Positions 1 to 12,053 are shown, counted from the stretch's first letter. The stretch is DNA of 64,000 bases from Rapana venosa (GCA_028751875.1 CM054165.1:30653654-30717653); one strand, 5' to 3'. Numbers and translations: made by a program. The notes: generated from the letters alone by a model not told the origin.

Positions 1-2272
1 CACATCAGTTCATCATCCCGCTGTGGACACTGACCCCAGCCATCACACAGGTGATCTCCATGTAAACACACTCTGGAAGCATCGACACTGGTACAAGCCA
101 GAGCATGCCACACCCTCACAGTCCTGTTCATCTTCTCCATCAGAGCAGTCAGAAAATCCATTGCACCGAGTGTAGATGGGAAGACAGTTGACTGGTTCTG
201 ATTGCAGAGGTAATGGCTGTCAGGGCAAGGCTCACTGGCTGTCATTATATGGTATGTGAAGAAACCAGTGCCATCTAGGCTGATAGAGAGTTTGGGGTAT
301 TTTGCCTCTGCTTTCAGTGAACTGTGCACCGTAAGGACATTGACTCCGTTCATTTTCAGGACAATTCCCTTTCATCAGAGTCATCCAGACAGTCTAAAAT
401 ATTCATTGCAGCGTTGACTGTGCAGCCATACTGACCATTAGAGCAATAAAAAACCAGTGAAAGAGGATGCTCACAGAAAGACTCATCACTGTTGTCAAGA
501 CAGTCCTGTCGGAAATCACACACCAGGGTGTACTGCACTGTTCCTCCTTCACCACCACACCTGAACATGAGATAGGTCAGCTTCCCACAAGGAACATCTT
601 GGCCTCCTCCTGTGCAGTGCTGTTGTTTTGAGAAGGCATGACTGTAAACTCACAAGTATGAGTCTGTCTTCTGTTTCTGCAATGAAGTAGGATCACACAG
701 TAAAAATGTATGTATGGCATGATGATTTATGCACATTAAAAAAACTCTGCCAGGTGTCTGTAGAGACATTTGAAATAAATTCAAGTAGATTAGTTTACTG
801 TGGGTAGAATTTTCATTTGAGACAGGTATTTTAGTCTCACATAGTGCAGCATTGGAATGCTGGCCAAAATCCTTAAAAACAGACAAAGGTGTGAAATGAA
901 GTGTAAGAGGATACCGTGAATGGTGTTTATAATAAAACTGTCTGCCATGGACTGCATTGTAGATCATTGTGCCATCAGACCATTTTTTAAATATACTGTA
1001 CATGAAAGGTGAGTTTTGCCAGCCTGAGGTAAACCCAGTATAAATTTCTATTGACAGGAACTTTCTGAAAAGAGTAAGGGAGTCTTCTATTTCTGTCCTG
1101 GTTTTTATTGAGGCCAACCTTCCACCCATTGCCTTACACCTGTAGGACCAAAACTTCTGACTTAATTTATGATCTTTGTACAAGACAAGCATCAGACATT
1201 TGTTCCCTGTAGTTGTCTGCCCCTGACATCCAGGACAGACGAGGGGGCAGTGTTCTGTCTCATCACGCCCATCCTCACATTCTGGTTTCTGGTTGTGATC
1301 CAGGTGACGGCGAAATTGAGAGTAATGTTCTACTGAGCAGTTAAACAAACCACTGGGTAACTTGTCAGGTTTGCTATAGACAGAGAGACCGGCAAAGTAG
1401 AGTTTAAGATATTGATGAATCCATGGCAGAAACTGAAAGTCCATCTGAAGATGTGAGGTCTCTACAACAGACGCTGGTGACAAACTGTTGCTGGTTAGGT
1501 GTACAACCTTTTTGTCAGATGTGTTTGGTTCTTGGTATATCAGTTTTGATAGCACTTGACCCAGATGTTTAGAACTTCGATACTGCTGAACACTAACCAG
1601 GACAACATTTAAAGGAGCCACATTTATGTTGACCTTAAACTGAGTGTATGGGTAAGCCTCTGGAAATATGACACATTTAGACCATGGAGATGTGTATCTT
1701 ATCACTGAATTGTACTGTTGTGTTATTTCAGTATGAAGTGTTACCAAGGGATTGTTAACATGCCAAAGGCACACACGCCTTTCTCTGGAAATGGAATGAT
1801 ATTCAGCAATGTGGCCACTACAATACATTGTAGGATATGATTGATGACAACTATCTACCAATGTTTCCCAGTGACCAGAATCACACCACAGTGCCAATCT
1901 CTGCAGTCTAAACCTGGCATACATTCCTGGTGCTACCTCAAAGAGCATTTTGCAGAACCTGGTGGAATCCTTGCACACCCCGTACACCACTCCCTGCCTT
2001 GCTGTAAACTCTGGCAAAGACTTCCTGCTGTCACACTCTGACCCACTGACCTGTATGATCGTCGTGTTGGGGTGGTTTTGGTTCAGAAGATATTCAACAC
2101 CTGGGCAAAGATGGCTGATGTTCATGTGATGACTGAAAGCTGTGTTCAAATTGGTGTGGACAGTTTTGTTGCCTTCTTCTTTGGCTGCACATATAATTAT
2201 TTCAAGGGATAACAGCTTTATAATTTTCCATTCTTGACCCTTTTTTTGCACAAAAATGTAGGTGACTTCAAA
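1..2272 (-). CDS. GRL101-like LDLa/CTLD/LRR receptor, copy A, 5' exon part only
   Basis: This is the extracellular part of a multidomain G-protein-coupled receptor, cut by the left window edge. The frame from about 2272 down to 650 is open for more than 530 codons. It holds a cysteine-containing N-terminal ectodomain of uncertain (CUB-like) fold, one LDLa module around 1245-1345 (ending CEDGRDETEHC), and a C-type-lectin-like domain around 750-1200 (WSDGTMIYNA, then a late ALCE). LDLa modules follow at 1-568 (CDFRQDCLDNSDESFC), but in shifted frames: compared with copy B, two bases are missing near 685 and further single-base shifts lie near 360, 225 and 85. An in-frame TAG directly precedes 2272 and no early in-frame ATG exists. 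2272 is therefore probably an exon edge, though the preceding tract is purine-rich, which is poor for an acceptor. The LRR and seven-helix parts lie outside the window. It may be a pseudogene, or a live gene with assembly errors. Confidence 0.82.
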
Positions 2273-2399
2273 CTATGGTCTCTGCATCTTTTTCTCTGCC
2301 TGTATCTCTCTCTGTCAGTGTCTGTCTGTCTGTCTCTGTCTCTGTGATGATCCTACTAAAAGGATGCAAGTGAGACCATAAGGATTTATCCAGCCAAGT

Positions 2400-3976
2400 G
2401 GTCAGTCATAGCTAGATAATAATAATAAAAATGATAATAATAATAATAATATATGGAATTTATGTAGCACTGAATCTTGTTAAAACAAACAAATCAAAGC
2501 GCTTGCACTCAAATCATTTACGCGCATGTAACTTTCCTCAAATAACATAAGATATTTCAAGTTTATGCACACACTCACACACACTCACACACACTCACTC
2601 ACTCACTCACACACACTTACGCGGTGATGAAGGAGGTGAAGGATGCTGTTGAAAAGTAGGAACAGATATGATGGAAAGTGTCAGGTAGGAAATAAGTGCG
2701 TTTTGAGGCTGGATTTGAAAGTATCAAGTAAAGGCTTTTGGCGAAGTGAAAGGGGGAGTTCATTCCAGGTGGATGAACCAGAAACAGAGAAAGAGTGACG
2801 GCCAACAGTGGTTTGTTTGAATCTGGGCGTTCGAAAGCACAAAGTAGCTGCAGCTGAGCGAAAGGGAACGGGATGGAGTATACAGGGGAAGACAGTTACA
2901 GAGATAAGAGGGTGCATATTTGTGAAGACATTTGAAACATATGGGACTGGTCTTATACTTCAGTCTCTGTGAGATAGGCAGCCAGCGAAGAGATCACAGA
3001 AGAGGAGTTGTTTCTTTCTTGGGACCAGTTGAGCTGCAGAGTTTTGTATGCATTGAAGAGAGTGGATGGATGATGCTGGAAGGCCAACCAAAAGAGAATT
3101 ACAATAGTCTAAACATGAAAGAATGAGAGATGTGACAAGCTTGGAAGTTGGGTCATTGGAAAGATGCGTCGTAATTGATAGTAGCAAGACTGGCAGGTCT
3201 GGGTGATGAATTTTTTCATAGAAAGTGTGTTGTCCAAAACTACACCTAAATACTTTACAGAGTTGGCCAAAGGAACTGACGTATTGCCAACTTCTATATA
3301 AATTGTTGCGATGGAGGAAAGTTTATGTTCGGTTCCTGTGAGCATGGCTTCGGTTTTATCAGCATTAAGTTGTAACTTGTTCTGAGTCGTCCAGTTTTGA
3401 ATGTCTTGAAGGCAGTAGGACATATTTGTCAGGAGGGAAGGCAAGTTTTCAAAAGTATCACTGCATTGAAGCTGAGGTATCACTGCATTGAAGCTGAGTA
3501 TCATCCGCGTAGAAATGATTATCAATATGATGGTGGTTTATTAAATGTGAGAGTGGAGCAGTATAAAGATTGAAGAGAACAGGGCCCAGAACTGATCCTT
3601 GTGGGACTCCACATTCCAGTTTGACAGGTTCTAATTGAATTTTGTTTACAATAACTTTCTGGAATCAGTCTGTGTATGAACTAAACCAAATGAGGGCTGT
3701 GCCATTAATACCCAATGTAGTTTGGAGGCGAGACAGAAAAATTTAGTGATCTATAGTGTCGAAGGCTGCAGATAAGTCAAGAAGAGTAAGGAGGGAGATT
3801 TTTCCTGTGTCAGAAGCGAGTAGAGGTGTATCTAAAGTGTGGACTAGGGTGGTTTCAGTGCTGTGGTTGGGGCAATAAGCAGATTGAAATGAGGGAAGGA
3901 GTTCATTGGAATGAAGGTGACTATTGAGCTGCTTGAGAACAACTTTTTCTAGTACTTTAGAGACAAAAGGTAAGTT
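2400..3976 (-). mobile_element. CR1-like LINE, 3' two-thirds of reverse transcriptase and 3' tail (copy A)
   Basis: Minus-strand frames give the middle and end of a non-LTR reverse transcriptase. They read NLPFVSKVLEKVVL at about 3975-3920, the palm start LLDLSAAFDTIDH near 3745, NKLQLNADKTEAML and [16 protein letters not shown] in 3109-3525, and the C-terminal signature WNELPLSLRQKPLLDTFKSS near 2700-2800. The 3' end carries GCGCTTTGATTTG near 2497 and an ATT-trinucleotide tail near 2425-2455. The frame is broken several times and the 5' part is absent: at about 3976 the homology stops inside the RT and the gypsy-related sequence begins. This is a dead copy; the same family recurs at 12879-13348, 15706-16000, 35610-37197 and 46911-47345. 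Confidence 0.85.
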
Positions 3977-4392
3977 TGAGACAGACAACACAAGGCCAGA
4001 CACGCATAGAGCTGGCACAGGCAAGAGCAGGCAAAAAGAGAGGAAAATTGTCCACTCTTGGATACACTGGAGATACAATTTCCCACTTGACCAAAAATAG
4101 GATTGTGGACAAAATAGCACCAGAGGAAAACTGCAGGGAACCAATGACAGCTTCTCCACCATTATCTGACATGTTTTGGATCCTGGATGAGTCTTTGTCA
4201 GATGTCCCGGCAGTGATTGAAGTACCACGCTCTGTAGTACTTTACAGCAAGACGCTTTCAAAATTCAGAAGTGTTGATCACTTTTACAAGCATATTTGTT
4301 GTTTTTGTGGCCTATTAAAGCTGCCATTAAAAGAGAAAAATAAAGATTAAAAGAAAATATGCCCCAAATGATACTCACACAACACACACACA

Positions 4393-4423
<31 letters not shown>

Positions 4424-6355
4424 CACCACACACACACACCAAAACCACACACACAACACACACACACACACACCTGTCACCAGTGGAAAGAAGGGACAAA
4501 GGTGAAGGGGATGTCAGCAGAGAAAAAGAGGAGCCCAGCTGGTACACCAACCAAAGGCAAACAAAAGGCACAACCAAAGAAGAAAAGAGCATTCGTGATA
4601 TGGCATCAAAGAGTGATGACCATGACATCCAGCCATGCTGCAATCTACATTTCCAGTGTCTGCAGTGAAGCTTTCACAAACAATGGACGTTGTGGCTCCA
4701 GGAAAAGGCAGGCAAGACATCACTCAAGCTGAAAATTGACACTGGGGAATCTGGAAACACCCTCACCAAACAGACAAACACAAATCTGTATGGAGAGCAA
4801 AATCCATCCAAAGTTACAGCGCTTGTCAAAATCACAAAGCTGACAACATACAACAGCAGAAGATTCCTTTCCGTGGAAGCCTAGAGCTTGAACTCAGCCA
4901 TAAGAGAGAGACCATCAAAGTCAAGTTCTATGTGGTCAACGTTGAAGGCCGTGCATCATCAGTTTGCCCATTTGTGAGAAATTAAAGCTGGTGACAATTA
5001 ACTACAGCGAAATCAGCACAGCACACATTTCATTAATTGGAAGCCAGAAGCGGGCCTACCCAGACAGTTTGACACCCTTGGGGACTTCCAGGATCAGCCC
5101 AGCTATACATCAGTCCAGGAGTGGAACCCTCCATCTAGCCCCCAAGAAAATGCTCTGTGCACCTTGAAGAACAGCTAAAAGCAGAGCTGGAGAACATGGT
5201 CTTGAAAAGCAAGGAGTCACACGTAAGGTCAAAGAGCACACAAACCAGTGCTCCAGCTTAGGATACTCAATTAAAAAAGATGGCTTTCTCTCCACATCTG
5301 TAATGATCCCCAGAAGCTCAACACAGCTTTGAAGCAGTGTCCCCACCACATTCTTACTCGGCAGGAAATCAACCCCAAATTCACTGAATCATCAGTTTTC
5401 AGCAAGCTGAATGCCAAGACGGGATATTGGTCAGTCCATTTTGATGATCCCAGCCAACTGCTGACCACATTCCAAATGCCCTTTGGTCATTATTGCTGGA
5501 AACAACTCCCTTTTGGACTGCGTGTATCACGAGATATCTTCCAGGCATGAATGGACATAGTACTGGAAGACCTCCTAGGCGTGACAGGCATCACAGAGGG
5601 TGTGTGTGTGTGTGCATGGCAAGGATGTGCAGGAGCATGATGACAACCTCAGATTCCTGATGGAAAGAGCCAAACAGTGTGGACTCGTTTTCAGTTTAGC
5701 ACATTTTGACATACACAGAGATGAGAACTCTTTTTTGGGAATATATATTCCAAAGACAGGATATGCCCAGACCCAGCCAAAATTAAAGGCATCCAGAGCA
5801 TGCCAATCCCTGAGAACAAAGATGACCTACAAAGATGTCTTGGCATGATGACATATTTGTCAACGTTCATCCCAAACTTCAGTGAGGAGTTGCAACCACT
5901 GAGAGAACTGTTAAAAAAGACGTCCCTTTCATCATGTCAGAAGACCTTTATACACTGCTTCAACAACAACATCAAGAAGTAAGTGTAATCAGCCACATGC
6001 CTCAAGTTCTTTGACCCAAAGAAGCCAGCCACGCTGGAGGTCGACAGTTCCATGAAGGGCCTGGGCACAGCCAATAGTCAGGACAGATACCCTGTCACAT
6101 TGGCTTCCAAGTCACTTGACCCTACACAGAGCGATTACCCAAACGTAAACTGTGAGGTGCTTACAGTGGTCTTTGGGATCACACAGTTCCACACATACCT
6201 ATACGGGAGGCCATTCAAGGTGATCACGGATAGCTAACCACTCGAGATGATTGTGCAGAGCCGCTTCTCAAAGCCCTACCATGCCTTCAGTGCATAGATC
6301 CAGGGATACGACTACAAGGTGGTGCTGCTTGCATGGTGGCACTCTCTACTGACAG
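3977..6355 (+). mobile_element. Ty3/gypsy-type LTR retrotransposon pol fragment (copy A)
   Basis: Plus-strand pieces follow the gypsy pol order. A protease-like LKIDTGESGNTL lies near 4725-4760. A reverse transcriptase follows at about 5290-5990 (CPHHILTRQEINPKFTESS, FSKLNAKTGYWSVHFDD, LPFGLRVSRDIFQA). RNase H comes at 6000-6350 (FFDPKKPATLEVDSSMKGLG, FHTYLYGRPFKVITDS). In-frame stops and shifts occur at about 4885, 4985, 5550, 5850, 5982 and 6237, so the element is inactive. No integrase or LTRs are recognised. A CA microsatellite at 4378-4475 splits the region upstream of the protease. What 3977-4370 encodes is unclear; it may be gag or 5' sequence. The same fragment is repeated at 37198-39505. 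Confidence 0.85.
4378..4475. repeat. CA microsatellite
   Basis: Interrupted CA-dinucleotide tract inside the gypsy fragment. It is much shorter in the duplicate near 37590-37615. Confidence 0.9.
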
Positions 6356-6369
6356 GCGTTATATTTTTT

Positions 6370-9300
6370 TATATCTTGTTTTGATTTTATTGTGGTCTTA
6401 TCAGCTCCATGTTCTGCAGAGCTGTGTCTGAGGTGTCAGTAACAACAGCCACAATGCTGGGAAGGTCAGATCTACTTGGTTGCTTCCTCATAGCGTCATC
6501 TGATTGTGTGCAAGGTGTCCTGAACAGCAACAGTCATGGCGGGGTCGTACACTCGAAAATTTCTTCTTAGCCTGAGGAAATCAGCCAGTGTGTTAGCTGA
6601 AGGCCAAGACTTCAACTTTCCATGTGAGATTCTACCATCAGCAACTAATGACTGATAAAACTTGGAAGAACATAGAGAAAAGAAGGGCAGTGTGAGACAA
6701 AGACTCCAAAAATTTAAATCATCAGAAAACTCCACTTCTAACCGTGCTCCTGTCCAATTTCCAGTTCCTATGCTTGAAAACAAACAGGCTTCAAGCTAAT
6801 GTCAGCTACATACATGAATACAACAGAGCCAGAATTCTTGCCCTTACCCTAACCTGGCTGAACACGGCTGGCTGTACGGAACAGTGAGCTTGCTACAAAC
6901 CATTTTTGGTCAACCCATTCGGCTTGGCAGAGACCCACACTCAATGGGGAAGGAGCAAGGTGGTGGTGTGTGCTTTTACATCAAAGTGTGTTGGTGTCCA
7001 GATGTTAAAACAACCCTATTGGTGGAGGACATTGAACTGTTGTCTATTTCAGTCATGGCCTTTCAACCTACCACAGGAATTCCCACAACTATTTTTTACT
7101 TTGGTTTACATCCACCCCAAAGCAAAAGTAGCTAGAGCAAGGGAATATATATTAGATCACCTCCCATATGCTTGATTCTATATCCCCTGATGCCCCTAAG
7201 TTTATCCTGGGTGATTTCAATAGCTGTTCACTTAGTAAACTGCTGAAGAACTATGAACAGTATATCACCCGCCCTACGTGCGCATAAATAAGACCCTAGA
7301 CTTGTGCTAGGGGACTGTAGCAGGTGCCTATAGATCATTGCCTTTGCCTCCCATGGGATCATTCACTACAACTGTGTTCTGCTAAAACCCATGTACCAGT
7401 CAGTGTTTCAGTGCCTTCAGCCCATAGTCAGAACCATGGAAAAATGGGCTGCTGATAGCATAGCTAGTTTGCAAGGCTGCTTTAATTGCACTAACTTGGA
7501 TAATTATAATGTGTGTTCAGATCTGAATGAGCTTACTGATATTTGTTCTTATATTTCATTTTGTGTTAGTTGTGTCATTCCATGTAAGGAGATAACCATT
7601 TACCCCAAAAACAAAAACAAAAAGAAGGTAGTACTCTACACAGACACAGAACAACAAAAGAAGGAAGTAAATAAAGAAGTTAAAGCTGCTGTTGCACAAG
7701 CTAGACGTGACTATAAAAATCAGAAGACAAGTTTGCAGGGAACAATTTTTGTGCTGCCTGGCAGGGTATCAAAATTATGTCAGCAGTAAACATGGTAGCT
7801 GTCCAACATAAGTCAAAGATCAGTCTGCAGGGGGTATGTGATAACAACTGACCAGACCATTTAAATGTTTGTTTCTTTTTACTGGCTTTGAAAACTTGAT
7901 TTCTCAGAGGAGATTAATGGCCTGAAGCAATCTCTACTTTTTGAGAATAGTGTCATTGTTGATGAAAAAGTTATCTGTAAGCACTTAAAGGCAATAAATA
8001 TTAACAAATCTCCTGGACCAGATGGTATATGTGGAAGAACCCTAAAATTCTGCACCACTGAGCTTGCCAGTGTCTTTCAACACCTATTCCAAGCCTCACT
8101 GGATACTTGTTGAATGTCTGGAAAACTTCCAATGTAATACCTCTTCCAAAGAAACCCAATCCTTCTCAGCCTAATGATTTTAGACCTGTAGCTCTCACAT
8201 CTCTTGTGATGAAAATGCTAGAAAAGATTGAAAAATCTCTCATTCTTTCCGCTACAGAGAAAGACCTTGACCCACTACAATTTGCGTACAGGTCTCAAAG
8301 GGGTGTAGAAGATGCCAAACTATTCATTTTGAACAAATTGTATAGCCACTTAGAAACTCCGACTCCAATTACAGAATATTGTTCACTGACTTTGGTTCAG
8401 CTTTCGATACAATGCAGCCTCAAGTTCTTGTGAACAAAATACTTTCAAACTTTGACCTAGACAATCAACTTGTTCGTTAGCTGATTGAATTTGTAACCAA
8501 CAGACCACAGCATGTTTTTGCCAACAAAATATCTTTATTGGTTAGATTTACCTGCACTGGTTCTCCACAGGGCTGTGTCCCCTCACCACTTCTGTACATT
8601 CTATACACAGATGATTTATTTATTTATTTATTTATACCACTTTAAGTCACGAGATTTCTCTGCGTGAAATTCAGGCTGCTCTCCCCGGGGAGAGCACGTC
8701 GCCACAAGAGCAGCGCCACCTTTTTTTTTTTTGTCTGCAACTGTATTTCTTTCCCTATCAGAGTGGCTTTTTTCTAAGAATTTTGCCAGGGACAACTCTC
8801 TTGTTGCCGTGGGTTCTTTTACGTGCGCTGCATAATTTTCTCTAACACAGGGGAACTTGGTTTATCGTCTCATCCGAAAGACTAGCGCCCAGACCACCAC
8901 TCATGGTCTTATGGATGGGGGAAAAGTTTCGGGCCCAGACGGGATACGAACCACGCACACTTCCGACCCGGACTTTTCGCTTTCTAGACAGGCGCGTTAC
9001 CTCTAGACCACCGATCCACATGATTGCAGAAGCAGCTATGAAAATTCCTTTCTGGTAAAGTTTGAGGACGACAGTGCTGTGCTGTCTCTCTTAACCGGAT
9101 CATTCTTAGACCATGGTCCAGTCTTCACCAAATTCGTACACTGGTGTGATAAGGCCTATCTGGAGCTAAATGTTTCTAAAACTAAAGATCTTCCTATCGA
9201 TTTCAGAAGATCAGGGCATACTCCTAAGAATATTATTATCCATAATCAAGAAGTTGAAAACGTTTCGAACTATAAGTATCTGGGAACTGTTTTCGACCAC

Positions 9301-9710
9301 AAGTTAAAACTGGGACGTTAACACTGACGCTATTGTCAAAAAGGGACAACAAAGTGTGTATTTTCTAAGGAAACTGAACTTATTTTTTTAGACAAAAAAT
9401 TATTTCTTTGTTTTACAAGTCTTATATCGAGAGTGTTCTAAGTTTTGCTTTTATTTCTTGGTACAATAACCTTAGTGTTAAAAAAACAAGAATGATCTTC
9501 AGAGAATTGTAAGAATCTACTAAAAAATAATTGGGGAAGAACAAAGAGATCTCAAATCGTTCTGTAATCAGCAGCTTGTATGCAAAGTGACGGCCACTTT
9601 GGACAATCCCTCCATGCTTTATTTTCAGAATTTCATAACAAAATGCTAAACAGCATGTGCACACTGGTGTCATGTTTAGACATCATCCTCAAGGTTAAAA
9701 TGTAGTTGGA
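6370..9710 (+). mobile_element. Rex1-like LINE with endonuclease and reverse transcriptase (copy A), split by a SINE
   Basis: The 5' end is about 6370-6760. An apurinic-type endonuclease follows at 6790-7300 (GGGVCFYIKVCWCPDVKT, then FILGDFNSCS), and a reverse transcriptase at about 7950-9700. Readable RT pieces are NVIPLPKKPNPSQPNDFRP (8130-8190), DPLQFAYRSQRGVEDA (8270-8315), the fingers/palm piece GSPQGCVPSPLLYILYTDD (8560-8615), and after the SINE FLVKFEDDSAVLSLL (9050-9090), LELNVSKTKDLPIDFR and YKYLGTVFDHKLK. C-terminal pieces with RIVRIC and GEEQRDLKSF reach about 9700. Many shifts and stops are present, so it is inactive. Removing the SINE at 8617-9019 rejoins the frame exactly. The duplicate at 39510-42560 keeps a better 5' endonuclease frame (ALTETWLNTAVRNSEL). 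Confidence 0.82.
8617..9019 (-). mobile_element. tRNA-derived SINE (type 2), inserted in the Rex1-like LINE
   Basis: The minus strand starts with a tRNA-like head. The RNA polymerase III A box TGGTCTAGAGG is the complement of 9000-9010, and a near-consensus B box GGTTCGTATCC is the complement of 8942-8952. A body with a conserved core around 8805-8880 follows (complement of GTTTATCGTCTCATCCGAA). The element ends in an ATAA-type tail (TTTA repeats at 8616-8636). Direct repeats ATGATT at 8611-8616 and 9020-9025 are the target-site duplication. A homologous copy lies at about 41620-41990 in the duplicate. Confidence 0.88.
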
Positions 9711-10655
9711 TTAATGGTTGGCAAATGATTGTGTTTGAAAAATCGCACCATTGGTCAACGCTGGACCTCTACCCGAGGAACAATAAAAGGTGACTTGGCC
9801 AGTCAGGTTTCCTAAAAGTCAGGATAATCCCCAATCCTTAATTCTGGCCAGAAACAGTCACCATTTCTGCTGTGATATCACCAAATACCCACAACATGCA
9901 AAAGGCATGTGAACTGCTGAACTCAGAGCTCATGGATAACACTCCCACCTTTGCAACTTGTTACAAGAAGCCCAAAGCTTTGTACACTAGCCTCATTCAC
10001 CCTAGTCCTGCAGGCATTCCCAAAACGGCTCTGAACTTACTACTTTTTGTACTTCTTACTGATTTTGGTGCAAGTTACATAACCAAAATGAAGACATGTT
10101 ATCTGAGTTTAACATTTTTTTCGTTTCCTTGGCTAGAGCTCTGAGGTTACCAGTGCTGAGATTGCTGTGCATGCATTTTTCTGCCTCTTTTTGTGTGTTT
10201 GAAATAAAAATCAAATGTTACACTGTGTGCCAATGCACATATTGTGTTTCCACAAAGCAAAAGTTTACTTGTCCCATGTCTTGTTCACTTCTTACTGGCA
10301 CACAGTGCCTGTGTTCCGTAGGGGAAAGAAAGAGATGCCTGGTCTCCTCCTCATCTTGTCCTCGGCTCTGCACTCTCCACTTGCTTTACAGTCTCATCCC
10401 AAAGGCTGTGATGGGAGTGGGGATGGTACCGATGTTAACTCCAGGGCAGAAATCTCCTCAGACAGGAGTCTGGGTGGGGGCTGAAGCCTGCACTGTCAGG
10501 GCAAGACTCTTTCAGATCATTGTGTCAAGCACACCGTCTGCACTTGATTTTTATATAATGACAACAGTCATACACAGTTTGAGTGGCTGGCTGCCAGGAT
10601 TCAAGAACCAGACCCATAAAACTCTGTCAGCCCTTTTACTCCAAACCATCGCCTG
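9711..10655. other. No gene seen; SINE-core remnant at about 10390-10490
   Basis: No convincing coding frame. 10390-10475 reads GTCTCATCCCAAAGG followed by GTTAACTCCAGGG, which resembles the body of the type 1 SINE in a diverged state. The stretch has a collinear counterpart at about 42560-44010, where the consensus is poor. The 186-codon open frame at 10096-10656 has no family signature and is shifted in the duplicate. Confidence 0.5.
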
Positions 10656-10659
10656 ATAT

Positions 10660-11060
10660 TCTGCATACCAGAACACGCTGACTCCCCGTTTCCACACGGG
10701 GATACATTCTGTGTGGAGGACGGGAGGATTCAGGACATCCTTGGCTAAAGGAAAAGGAAAGAGCTCCACTGTCAGCATTCTGGACAGGACCGACCCCAGA
10801 GCTGTGTCTTCCAGCTTGGACAAACCTCACCACACCTGTGCTCTGCTCCTGGTGTACACAAAGATCCGCAGTCTCCTCCACTGCCAAGTCCTGCTGAACG
10901 CTGTCAGCAGCTCAGGACAGAGACCCTGGCCCTTCAGACCCCGGTTGGCAGGGGAGGACGTCTCGCACTGTCTGTCCTGCCCCACTGGCAACACGGGCTG
11001 AGAGAAACAGCTCTTAGCAACAAACCGTTATCTGAGTGACCTCTGTTATGCTACCGCTTC
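10660..11060. repeat. Unassigned GC-richer block preserved in both duplication copies
   Basis: About 400 bases are clean and highly similar to 44322-44722, with small indels. Both strands show short open frames, but indels between the copies shift them (for example CCGACCCC against CCGGCCCCC), which argues against coding constraint. I do not recognise a transposon family. It lies upstream of the receptor in receptor orientation, so it could be an unrecognised 5' exon or promoter region, but nothing proves it. Confidence 0.45.
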
Positions 11061-11090
11061 CATAGTACTAGAGGTGTGATGTTGTGTGTG

Positions 11091-11132
<42 letters not shown>

Positions 11133-11880
11133 TGTGTGTGTGTTTTTGTGAGTAATGATCCTTCTTCTGTCCTCTGTCTCCTGGTTTTTGCAATAAAAGG
11201 TAAGCATGGAGTATCTTCAGACAAATCGCAATGATACAACCCACTCCTTATACATAAAACACACTATCCAAAACTCAATCAACAAGCCTAATAAGATTTT
11301 GAGCTTTCCCTCCCTCTAGTTGATGAACACCTATCACGAATCACCTCCACCTATCCACCTCCCTGGGCAACTTCCTTCCACCATTTGTATGGCAGTAGTG
11401 AAGAGCCTGAAGTGGACTCGTTCACAACATTTCTCTTCTGAAACATCTTGTTCATTTTCGATTTTCTTTTAAAGTGCGTGCTGCAACAGAGAGTGCCATG
11501 ATAAGGGCCACAGCTTGTTCTTTTTGTCGTTTTCCTGACAGCGACATCGAAGACTGCCATAGCTACCAGCACATCTTCAATGAGTGTTGATAATGAGACT
11601 ATTCTGGTGTACTGCACGCGCTAAGTGGATCACGTTCTCATCAACAGCAACACTCTCCTCTCAACTCAATCAAGAAGGGCACAGCTACTCCCATGCTGTG
11701 GCCCTCTGTTCCCCCTCACAGCCTCCATCCCCAATGTCAGGAGGGGATAGTGTAAAACAGAATCAGCTTCCCGTGGTGTGTTGTCTGACTGTTGGCATCC
11801 AGGGGTGTGGTGATGGCTGTTGTGCCCTTCAGTGACCACTGACAGCACTTCTGTACCCTGTGTAGTTTTGTGATTTATGT
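11061..11880. other. Non-coding part of the duplication; GT tract at 11092-11143
   Basis: A GT-rich microsatellite is followed by sequence matching 45360-45770 and 46820-47540 in the duplicate. No gene is recognised. The site corresponding to the large LINE insertion of copy B is empty here, around CACATCTTCAAT at 11571-11582. Confidence 0.6.
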
Positions 11881-11929
11881 GGCCTGTATGCATCCATGTA
11901 TGTGTTTGTGTGTATTGTATGTGCAAACA

Positions 11930-12010
11930 GTGTGTGTGTGTGTTTATATATCATTCTTTATATATATTTATATATATATATACTAATATAATTATATTTA
12001 TATATATATA

Positions 12011-12053
<43 letters not shown>

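Noticed and set aside
1841..2041. Plus-strand frame opposite receptor A (also 35035-35235)
   Set aside because: It is a shadow of the receptor exon. Its conservation is explained by the coding strand.
8942..9010. True tRNA gene
   Set aside because: The A and B boxes belong to a SINE head. No cloverleaf with anticodon and acceptor stem is convincing.
10096..10656. 186-residue plus-strand frame
   Set aside because: It is not kept in the duplicate copy and overlaps a SINE-core remnant.
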